Source: Gentiana macrophylla
Lineage: Eukaryota; Streptophyta; Magnoliopsida; Gentianales; Gentianaceae
Direction: 5' to 3'
Assembly (NCBI GenBank): GCA_026214975.1
Contig: CM047814.1
Span: 20,855,541-20,919,540, forward strand
Length of the DNA: 64,000 nucleotides
Shown piece after piece: positions 11,159 through 22,548 of this stretch (position 1 is its first letter; each line of letters begins with the position of its first letter). The position numbers and the translations under genes were made by a program. The notes beneath the pieces are model-generated. The model worked only from the letters and a program-made list of their open reading frames with translations. It was not told the DNA's origin and made no database searches.

Positions 11159-11921
11159 TCATTTATGTTTGCATTTCATTCCTTGACATAATTGTTGTTT
11201 GACTGAATCCGATCATTAATTGCGCTTCTCATTCAATTCAGGCACCAATTTCTTCCTTCCGGCACATCTATTGCGTATCTTCTTTGATTTTCGATTTCAT
11301 TGTCATCTTAATATCAGCTAATCCTGTTGATGTTTTGTTTTTTCGATTGAAGGTAATCTTTCAACTGAAATTTTGAAGTATTGTTAGTTTTGAAATCGAA
11401 TTTTTGTTTCAGATGTTTTGCTTGTTTTGAATCTGTTGTTGTGCGTTTTTTTGCATTGGAATCAAATCACATGTATTTTTAGTTTGTTACCGCACTTCGA
11501 TTATGTCTTTAGATGTATTTTGAGCTCAATTTTCAATGGAAACATATCCTTGCACAATTGCTGTCAATTGTTGTTGTGAATTGCTGTATGATTTCATTGA
11601 TATTTGATTCTAGAAGCATGATGTTTTAAGAGAGAAGGATCCTGATTGTAATTTGTCTTAGATGTGTATGTACAGACTACAGTTTTCTCACTTGTATTGT
11701 GAATTGCTGCATTTTCAATTACATTGTAGAAGCCTGATGTCTTCTTAGAGAAGAAGCCTGATTGTAATTTGTGTTAGTTATCTACAGACTGCAGTTTTCT
11801 AACCTCTACTTCAGCTTTGTTATCATTATTATACAAGAACACAAGAATAAAGATTAGTATCGATGTGATGACTTCTTTCTTTAGTGTTAGATGTTAAGTT
11901 GTGCTTGTGTTTCTTTGTAGA

Positions 11922-14271
11922 TTGTGTGAGGACGCTGATTTTGCTTTGCACATATGCGTTGGAGACTTATGCTTTGTCGGTTTCTGAAACTGACTGCTTC
12001 CAGTTTATTTTGGATAAGATTTGTAGAAATGGTGTTATTTATATGCATCGTTTGTTAAGTTGTTCTACAAGTTACCTGGTTGTTCTAAGTGTTTTTTGTC
12101 TAGCGGTGAAGATTTGGTTACATTGTTTGTTGTGTCTCATTCCTTTAATGGGAATGGTATTCATGTGGATGTGGTAGAAGAAAGCAATATTCCTTTCTCA
12201 AGTTGCAGTATGTAGCTGATGTTGATGATGTTCTTTCCTCAAACTCCAATAGTTGTATAGCTGCTGTTGATCTATGTCAGAGTGTTCATTGCGTAAGAAG
12301 GCTGCTAGGATTAACCTAGGTTGGGATAAGATATCTTTTAAGAAGGGAACAATCTTTTATGGTGGTGCCTCGAAATTCAGATTATCTCTGCAAAAGGTGT
12401 CTATAGACACTAGTTTTCAATATGTTTTAAAAAAGAATGATAGCAACAGGATAAAAGCTTATAGTCCTTTCAAGGAAAAATATAAGTGTGCATGGAATGT
12501 ACATGGTATTAAATTGAATGTAAATGGCTATTTTTATGTGAATGACTCATGCACCGTTCATATTTGTGGTTCTGTTGGTCGTTCTTTTCATGGATTAGAA
12601 TGAGCCGTGAGCTTGTTGCCGAGGTTATTGAAAGTATGGTTCATAATACTCCTAATCTGAGTCCTGGTGTAGTTAAACGTGATTTGTTCTCACTATTTTC
12701 ATTTAGGTGACTTATTTCAAAGCAAGAATTGGTGTGTGGAAAGCCAAATCAGCTTTGTTTGGCGATGTGCGTGTATCCTTTAGAAGATTTGCCTTAATAT
12801 GTTCAATGCCTCTTGGATTCAAATCCTAGTTCTCGTGTTGCTTACGATGTGGATGCTGGATCATGTCGGTTTAAACGATTGTTTGCTTCTTTTGATGGGT
12901 GCATACGTGGTTTCAACTCTTGCCGTCCTCTTCTTTTTTTGGATGGAGCACATTTGAAAGGTCAATTTAGGGGTCATTTATTGGATGCTACTGGGAAGGG
13001 TGGTAACCAATGTATTTGAGTTTGGACTTGTTTTAATATGGTTGATTAACAATAATACAGTAACAGTATCACGGTAACAATATCATGAACTCTAACACTG
13101 ATATTATTTTGTTGTATGTTAGGTATTTATCCCCTTTGTCTTGTTGTTACTGATTCTAGGGACTCTGATAATTGGGAATGGTTTCTAATGCATTTGAAGA
13201 CTATTTTAGATCCCGTGCGGCGGATTATGTTTATTAGTGATGGGAATCTTGGTCTGATTGATGGTGTTCGTACTGTTTTCCCGAATGCTTACCATTCATT
13301 TTGCTTATAACATTTGAAGCTTAATTTACGTGAGAAATATGCTGAATTTTTGAAAAGTAAGATTTTTAGGCAGCGAATGATTGACTTGCTTGATCAGTGT
13401 GCTTATGCTTCCACCGAATTAGAATTTGATTCTAATACGAATGTAATGCTTCTTGAGGGTGGTGAAGCTGCAAAAACATTTTTTAAAAATCCGAAGCTTG
13501 AGAATTGGGCTAATGCGCACTTCGACGGTTGTCGGTATGGTTACATATCATCTAGTACAACAGAATCATTTAATGTGTGGGTTGTGAAAGAGTGTCATCT
13601 ACATGTTGTTAACTTGGTTGATTCTATCCATATTAAACTTATTCAGCGACTTTCAGGTTTGTGTTACTGTTGTTCTTATTGGTTTCATGTTGATGTGATT
13701 ATTTACATATGCTTTGTTATTTGATGTTGTTGTTGAAGATAAGAGAACTTTAGCTGCATCTTGGACTTCAGCTATTTGTCCCACAACTGATGTTGTACTA
13801 TCGGATATCGTGGATGTATGTAAGCAGTGCAATGTTGTTAGCTCGACTGCTTTTATTTATGAGGTTCATTCTTCACCAAGCGCTTCAGTGAATTTGAGCG
13901 ATTGCACTTGCTCTTGCTTTCTTTAGCAAAGATCTGGTTATCCATGTGGTCATGGAGTTGCTGTTGTCATGAGTACTAAGTTGTTTTTGCTTGATTATGT
14001 TGATGTTTGCTACAGGACAAGCTCGTTTGTGGATTGTTATCAATACACAGTTTATCCCATTCCAGATACTTATCTAACAGCTCAAATATCAGTTTCATTT
14101 GTTGTATTGCCTCCATTATCTAGGAGGCATCATGGAAGAACTCGGACTAAACGTCTTCCTTCACGTGGAGAGTCATCAAAACGTTCAAAGCATGCATATA
14201 AATGTTGTCGTTGTGGTTCTTCTAGCCTTCACAAGAAGAGTACATGTAGTGCTGTTGTACAGTTGGGTTGA
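11922..14271 (+). pseudogene. mudrA-type MULE transposase of MULE1, broken
   Basis: MURA-like DDE transposase, which cuts and inserts Mutator-family ends. An N-terminal MuDR/PB1-like part (LILLCTY near 11940; VKLFYKLPG about 12055) is split by a frameshift. A conserved region follows at 12274-12603. The catalytic core has D in FLDGAHLKG (codon 12942-12944), D in FISDGN (13239-13241) and E in TTESFNVW (13563-13565). A SWIM zinc finger follows (CTCSC, then GYPCGHG), with a TAG at 13924 inside it, and then a CCHC-type end (CCRCGSSSLHKKSTC). Two introns are visible (about 13010-13122 and 13656-13733). Stops at 12601, 13308 and 13924 plus frameshifts make it inactive. It aligns throughout with MULE2 mudrA. 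Confidence 0.88.
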
Positions 14272-15319
14272 TCTTGTATTTGATGATGTTAGAATTGGCT
14301 ATTGGGTTTTGGATTTTTACTGTTTGACTATGTTATTGCTATTGTTTTATTGTTACTGTGATTTTATATTTACATTGAATAATAATGATTATATATTTGG
14401 ATTGAGTAATAGTTTTGTAATCTCTACCATTTTTGTATTGAGTGATCAATAGTTCTTTTTTGCAGTTCCTTAATGATCATGATTCTTCATTAAGAGTTTC
14501 TTATTTAATAAAGATTTGAATGAATAGATTCGCAATTACAATACTAAAATAATAATAGGCATAGGTAGTTTGAATAACATAATAATTTTGAGATAAAAAG
14601 CATTCATTGATATATAAATCATTCATTGACATAAGTAGCTTGAATCATTCAGAGTAACATTTCAATATGTACATTATAACAAAAGTAGTTCAACAATTGA
14701 CTTTACATTATAACAAGAATACTAAATTACCAGTAACATTTGATTCATTGTTATGCTTATAATTATTCCTTTCATTTGCTTCACTTCTTCATCTGTTAAC
14801 TTGTTTTGAATTCCGTAACCTGTCACGAGTCTATTGATGTAGTATGTCATATAAAAAGCACAGTCATTCTTCGTCAGTTTTAGTTCAATGGATAAGTATT
14901 GATATTAGTAATTAATGACAATGTATGTAATACTTTCTTATGTTGCATGTTTTTGTAGTGGCAGGTTGGGAACTTTCTTGATTATCAGAGGCTTTCTTCG
15001 ATTCTTGTTAGATTTTGTTCATATGGGTACATGCAGTTCCAGATAATCGATTGCTGTGAATGATTGTGTATTTCAAATGCACCTGTTAGCACATTATATA
15101 ACAATAGAAGTAGCAGTATCAGTATCAGTAACACAGTATTAGTAACACAAGATTGCTTACCAGATTAGCACAGTCCTTCAAGTAAGGGATCCGTTCCTTT
15201 TCTTGTTTTCAGTGAATGGTACATATTCCAAGTACCTTATATGCTGTTATGACTAAGAAGCACCCAATGGTTTCCATGTTCGCTTATTCCGCTACCCCAT
15301 ATTGGAATGTGCACTATTT

Positions 15320-16504
15320 TGTTGAAATAGTGTCTTAAACTCAATCGGGTTGGACCGGATCTGACCGGGTCGGATCATTTCTACTATTTCTTTATGATTA
15401 TACATATATAATAAATGGCTTTTCTATTGTCATATATTTGTTCTTTTAAAGAATCAATTATGAATTGTTATATGATGACGTCCTTAGTATTAAACTGTGA
15501 TAGAGAAACCATGATAGGGGATTATGGTTGATGAGATCTCTAATCACTTTAATAAGTTTGATCATTAAATGTCTCTAGGCTTATGTACTATTAAACAGGG
15601 CATTGATAGTACAAACAGGCTAGCACGTATTAGATGTCTTATGTCTTTAAGGGCAGGGAAGATCTCCTCTATCGAAGTGTAGAGACACTTGGACTGTACG
15701 TGGACGTGTATTAGAGAATGCGTACGTTAGACTGACCCGCTTACACTGTTAAGTGTCACACTATGTGACGGTTGTGTAATTATCCTTGTCTACACATGGC
15801 CTCATGGTGGGGATTGTCATACTTTGATACTATTGAGATTTTCCCTAGCCATGGGATGATCATGTGGTAGTGATTGGGTGTGATACTGAAGCATGTGGAG
15901 TATACATGTTTGGTCGTCCGGGAATCGCGTACCCTATCAGTAGGGGTGAATATCCGAAAGGGCCTTCTTATAAGGAATGTCTTACTCTCGTGAATCTTTG
16001 CAAAGTGGAAGTAAATGAGTTACTTCGAGAGAGCAAGATATCCAGATTATAAGATACGGTCATTAATGTTTGACACTCGACGTACGACCGTATGTTATTA
16101 TTACAGCGATATGATTCTATTTACACGCTTACGTACCGAGCACATGAAAGGTGGTAGTCATTGAGTATTGACTCTTCCGATGATTGAGGGTCACGGTGTG
16201 TTGCTAGACGCTATTCCGTGATCGTTAGGCATGAAGGGCATTTTTGTAATTGCACTTTGTGTTTACGACCAACATATTCGGAAGCCTATCGGGTCACACA
16301 CATATGAACATCAAGTCGGATTAAAATGTGGTTATAGTTGATGACCAAATAAGGAAAAGAATTTATCTCATACTATAAAGGTTATAGTGATAAATTAATA
16401 TTGTGGTATTTATTTATTATGAATAAATATAATACAAGATATTAATTATGTTGATTAATTAAATATGCATATATATACATATATATACATACATATATAT
16501 ATAT

Positions 16505-16567
<63 letters not shown>

Positions 16568-17338
16568 CATATATATATATATATATGATATACATGTATT
16601 TTGTGAATTAATTAAGCATTGTATTATATTAATTAAAGATAATCTCAATTCCCAAATTAGTGGGGGAAGGGGGGCGCTATATTCAAAGTATCTTGGATAC
16701 ATTTCGATTGTGCAATTTAATTAATAAGATTACCATAATATTAATATTGGATATTAATTGATTTTGGAAAAATAGATTTATAGTAATAAGATAAAGATAG
16801 TCAATATTAGATATTGACAATATCTTGGAAATATTTAATATAAGATATTAAATTAAAAAGAGATAAATCAATCAAATGAATTTTCCTTATTTTATTAGGA
16901 AAAATGTTTTCTCTCTCATCAATCTACTAGAAGCTAATCCCAATCAGATTGGGACTGACATGGGGCACCACCTACTACTATAAAAGAAAGGTTTGGCTAG
17001 CTCTTTTATACACCATAATTCCAAGAGCTAATTATTCTTGTGAAAAATAAGAGAGCTTCTTAGAGAGAGAAAAAGTTGACCCAGCAGTCGAGTTTTTCTA
17101 GTAGCAATCCTTGGCGGGTCCGGCGAGGTGCTCGTGTGGATTACTGGTAGAAGCCGGACACGTGGACAACTCGCACACGTCTACTCCTACCGGACTGTCA
17201 AAGCGGTGATATTTTAGATCAACCAAGGTAGTATTACCGTCCCTTCTCTTATATGTTTATTTTTTAAACGAACTCGATCCTGGATTGGGAAATCAATTTT
17301 TGAAATTTCCGCTGCGCTACTCGATTGATTTCCTAACA
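15320..17338 (+). mobile_element. Solo LTR, 2019 bp, with perfect 5-bp target duplication
   Basis: It begins TGTTGAAATAGTG, ends CCTAACA, and is flanked by TATTT on both sides (15315-15319 and 17339-17343). A related LTR in the opposite orientation lies at 18608-22548. It includes a (TA)n tract (about 16471-16586) and a TATA-like ACTATAAAAG near 16977. There is no internal retroelement sequence, so this is a solo LTR left by LTR-LTR recombination. The 62-codon ORF at 15864 lies in it and is not a gene. Confidence 0.92.
16471..16586. repeat. (TA)n / (TACA) microsatellite inside the solo LTR
   Basis: About 115 bp of TA repeats with TACATACA interruptions. Confidence 0.9.
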
Positions 17339-18607
17339 TATTTTTCCTGTTCTTATGTGTTGGATAATGTCGTCGATGGATTCCTTGTCAGAATAACTTA
17401 TGTTGTGTGGAACCTTAAGAAATCCGCATGTAAAAAAGAATCTTAATCTTTATAGTAACATTTGTATTAACAACAGCTATAGAAGTATACTAGTCAGTAT
17501 TTTATCATACAAATGGTGCTGCTTGAATTATGTGGTGATTTTTGCCTACTACCCATGCATTTTGCATGATTGTGCACATTGCATCTATTACCTGAGTATG
17601 AAGTTATCTTTTCAGTAGCTAAATTATATTGCATAAGAAAACGGATATTATAGTGATATTATGAACTTCTTACCGATTCAGCAATGAATAAGTCATTCAT
17701 TATAGCCACGAGTGAGTTGACAGTGACAAATGGGTAATCTCCCATTGATTTTGCCCAAACTTCTTTGTTGTGTATAATTATAGGAGTCGCGTTAGTTTTG
17801 AGTATGTAGTCCATATTACAGTAATTGTTTATGAAGAGATACTTACTTTGCGCCACCTTGTTGATTATGTTCCCGGATATGATGATATGCCTCTTCCATG
17901 ATATGTGCTCCACATGCGTATTCGTTCTTTGATTCTTTCATGACTACTTTTCCGCCGATCACGTTGTTATCTTTGGGAGAAATGTATTCTTCTTCATGTT
18001 TTTTCTTCATCGGTTTCCCAATGTCGTAGTCAAACGCTTTATCTTGTACATCCTTCTTGCCTCTTGGATTTTGATGAAGCCTTCTTATCATTGATGACTC
18101 GTCGGTTTTTTGCTTACTTTGTTGAGTCACATTATGAACTTCAAGCTCTGTATTCCGTGTCCTCAAGATTTCTGTCTTAGCTTGCAGCTTTTCAATCTCC
18201 TTCTCCTGTGCATCCAAACGTTTCTTCTGGGCTGCTACATGGTCTTTAAGCACTCCTTCTGATAATTCTTTTTGTTCAGCTTTTCTTGTCAACTCACCCA
18301 TGGTTGCCTCTTTGTCAAACAACTGTTTTTTGAGTTCTGTAACTCTGTTTTTGAGTTCTGCGTTTTCTTTTGAATGCACATTCTTCATTTCACTTAGACG
18401 CATCTTGAGGTCTTGTTTAATTCCCGAGCTTTCCTCAATTGTTCCTTTCAAGTTGCTGATTGCACTCTCTTTTTCAAAGTTCTCCTTCTCAAGTTGAGCA
18501 ACTTTCTCCGCAAGGAACTGAATCCTTCTACTATCTTCCTCATGCTGCTGCTGCATCCTTTGTTTTAGTTCATCATCTTTGTTTGGATTCACTTTCGTCA
18601 TGAGACT

Positions 18608-21600
18608 TGCTAGGAAATCTACACGGGAACTCAATGGAATGTAAAAAATTATATCCTTTTAACCATGATCGACTTCATTTAAGCAACAAACATAAAAGAA
18701 GTAGACGAGAGAATACCTTGGTTGATCCAATTGGATCGACGCTTTGTCTACGGTTGATGGTCCAAGCACCGAGCCGTCCAAGTGTCCGGCCTCTAACGGT
18801 AATCCACACGAACAACTGCCGGAATCTTCACAAGACTGCTACCGGAAAAAGTCGACTGCTAGGTCGCCTTTTCTTCCTCGCATAGAAATCACTCAAGAAA
18901 CTCTCTCTTTCTCTCACTAGAATATTGCAAGAATGTTGTGATGTAAAAGAGCTTGGCATCCCTCCCTATAAATAGGTGTATAGGGCGCCACTATCATCTT
19001 GGGTGTAGTAGGGAACAAGAAACTATTTTCCCAATAGAATAAGGATTTAATAAATCAATTAGATAATTGATTGATTATCTCATTAAGTACTTACCTTAAT
19101 CTTTTTAAGGATTTTTCTTAAAATCATATATGCCATACATTCCAAGATATATATTGACAATATCTCATATTAAATATATCTTTAATGTATTACCATAAAT
19201 CAATTTACACATATGTGTATATCTATACACATTAATATCTAATTAATATATGATAATACTATTAATTAATTTGCAAAATCCATGTGTATCATATACACAC
19301 ATATCCACACCCCACATGCCAATATATTGGCATCCGGATTATTCTCAACTAATTAATATAATACTATGATTAATTAATTCACAAAATACATGTATATCAT
19401 ATATATTTCGACATATACATAAAATATGTATATTTAATTAATCAACATAATTAATATCTTGTATTATATTTATTCATAATAAATAAATACCACAATATTA
19501 ATTTATCACTATAACACTTTATAGTTGGCATAAACAAATCCGCATCCGGTTATCGATATAACCACAAATTAATTCTGGCTAGTTATTCATATGTGTGTGA
19601 CCCGATAGGTTTCCGAATATATTGGCCGTAAGCATAAAGTGCATTTCCTAAAATACCCTTCACACCTAACGATCATGGATAGCGTCTAGCAACACGTCCA
19701 CAACCCCCAATCACCGGAAAGAGTCAAGTTCTATGACTACAAACTTTCATGTGAAATGGTTACCGTGTAAATACAATCCTATCGCTGTTACAATAGCCAT
19801 ACGGTCGTATCTCGAGTGTCAATACATTAACGACCATATCTTATAATTTGGATATCATGCTCTCTCGAAGTAACTCATTTACTCTCTCTTTGCAAAGATT
19901 CACGAGAGCTAGATATTCCTTATAAGAAGGCATTCGGATATTTACTCATATTCATAGGATACGCGATTTTCGGACTAGCGACATGAATCCAACGCATTCT
20001 TCAGTATCACACCCAATCACCGCATGATCGCCCCATGGCTAGGGTAAACCTTGACAGGACCTTTTCTAACGCTATTATAATCCTTAACCGGCAGTGTACC
20101 GGGTCAAACTGTAGTGCTAGTATGGTGAGTCAGAGTGTCGAATCCTCAGGGAAAACGTGGTAATTCTTTTAAGTGTGGTTAAACACCAAAGAGCTGTTAT
20201 TAACTCGATCTAAACCGTAATTTTATAACACAGATTACTACTATTCTACTGAACATAAAATAAATGCGTAATTTAAAAGTTATTCTAATATAATATATAT
20301 AGATATATAAATATATATATATATGTACATAGATTGCAAAATACATATATAAATATAAATATATAGATACCAATATATTGTTAGAGAACTAGCCAAAGTT
20401 TATATAATTGATTTATACGATCTTTCTCAGTAAACGGAATGTGCTCGATCTTTCCTTTATTATTAGGTCCAATTGAGTAATGAAACGGTGCACTTCTGAG
20501 GTTAACAATTCCTTTTCACACGAGCGTATGAAATTGTCATATGTCATTGTCATCAGTTCAATCTTCACAACTGCCCCATGCTAATCTCAGTTAGTCTCGA
20601 GCAGTGCAGTACAAATCTACCCTGGATAAAAGAGGTTATTCCGTTTGTCAGACGGCCGATGTTATTCAAAAGGCTCCGGTTGTCAGGCGGATTGATTTAA
20701 CTTTCCGGTGTTAGTTTTAATTAAACTGTTGATTTTAACATTATTATGATCTCGAGCACAATTTTAATAAGATTCATCTTTCCCAAGACAAATCTGCCCC
20801 CGGGTAGGAAATAGGATTCCGTTGTCACGCTTTCGCACGGCCAATTTTACCCTCCGGTTTTTCTATCTTTTATCTCATATCCTAACTTCTCTGGTCAGTT
20901 CATCGTTAGGTTATATGGTGCGATTCATCTTGGTTAATTACGTCAATCCGAATATTATCAATACGTTACAGAATAGAAAAAGATTCAATTAACTCAATTT
21001 TAGTCAATTTTAATTAGACAACATTCATTTATCGAAAAGATCGAAATAAAACGATTACATAACTTTGGCTAGTTATTAGATTTAGCCTAATAACATTATA
21101 AAAAGATAAAAACAAACATAACAAACATAAATACTTTAGAAATTTTACCCGATTACAACTGATGAATCAGAGATCGTATTACAACGACTTCAGCAACATT
21201 GATCTTCTGATAATTCCTCGAGCATTACAACAATACTTATTACTAATTTATTTATGGCATAAGGCCTATATACATACTACTACTAATTAAGAGAGGTTTT
21301 GAAGATATATTGGTACCCCTCTGCAGGCTGTATGAACTGCTCTATTTATAAGCAGAATTTCTCAGGGCCGGATCGATCCGGGGTGATGTCGGATCGATCC
21401 GGGAATAGAAAATATTATCCCCTAGATTATTCTCTGCAGGATCATATCTTGGTAATCATTATGTTTCCTCGGTTCGATCCGAGGTTAATCCGGATTGATC
21501 CGGTTAGTTTATTTTCACATCTTGATCTGAAACTTGATAAAATCATAACTTGAGCTCTGGATCTCCAAATGACATGATTCAAGAAGCGTTGGAAAGCTCT

Positions 21601-22548
21601 TGAAAAGATCTATAACTTTTATGAAGGACTCTTCTTCAGAAAATGCCTTTTTGATGGGCCATTTGTTCGTCGAATATATATCTCGATAATAGTATCACGA
21701 ACCGTTGATCCACTTGAACTTTAAATCTCATGGCACTTCCTTACTTCCTTCAAAAGACATGTTTTTACTTCAAAAAGTGTCGTCACTCGGGGTCTTGGTT
21801 TACCTAAAAGTCTGCAATAAAATACCAAAAATACCCATGTAAATCTGACACGACACTCCGGTTACTAAACCAGTACAAAATTTATAACTTTTTATTACTT
21901 TTACTAGATTTTTATAGTATTTAGATTTATTCACTATTATTAATATTTCATAAGATTATCTTTATAATTTCTTATATTTTATATAAAAAGAGTTGATAAA
22001 GTATATAAAACATCGTAATTTTTATCATATAAATGTTATACATCAAACCTCAATAGTGTCAAAGCATGACAATCCACACCGTGATGTCATGAAGACTCCG
22101 GTCTCAGGATAATTACACAACCGCCATATAGTGCGACACTTAATAAAGTAAGTGGGTCAGTCTAAAATACATATTCTTTAATACACGTCCACGTACAGTC
22201 CAAGTGTCCCTACACTTTGATAGACGAGATCTATCCCTATCTTCAATAAGATATAAGACATCTAATACATGCTTGTCTAATCGTACTATTAATGTCCTGT
22301 TTAATAACACATTCAACAATAGACATTTAAGTATCAAACCTTTTAAAGTAAGTCGAGATCTCATCAACCATAATCACTATTATGACTTCTCTTTCACAGT
22401 TTAACACTAGGGACGTTATCATATATACAATAATTGGTCCGTTAAACGAACAAATATATAATAACACAAAGCCATTTATCATATGTACAAACATAAAAAA
22501 ATAGTAGAAATGATCCGACCCGATTGGGTTTAGGACATTATTTCAACA
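18608..22548 (-). mobile_element. Solo LTR on the minus strand (about 1.94 kb) carrying a nested insertion
   Basis: On the minus strand it begins TGTTGAAATAATG (22548) and ends CCTAGCA (18608), and matches the LTR at 15320-17338 at both ends and through much of its length. Flanking pentamers are AGACT (18603-18607) and AGAAT (22549-22553), a target duplication with one mismatch. It lies inside the coiled-coil exon of the MULE1 second gene. Its length is inflated by the 1994-bp LTR at 20052-22045. Confidence 0.88.
20052..22045 (-). mobile_element. Nested solo LTR, 1994 bp, target duplication AACCT
   Basis: TG at 20052 and CA at 22044-22045 are flanked by AACCT at 20047-20051 and 22046-22050. 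Removing the segment rejoins sequence homologous to the uninterrupted LTR around 15830-15850. Read on the minus strand, it shares GACCCGGTACACTGCCGGTT near its 3' end (complement of 20085-20104) with the insertion at about 53030-54620. No coding sequence is seen. Confidence 0.85.

Noticed and set aside
15864..16052. 62-codon ORF MVVIGCDTEACG...
   Set aside because: It lies inside a solo LTR, and the related minus-strand LTR does not keep it open.
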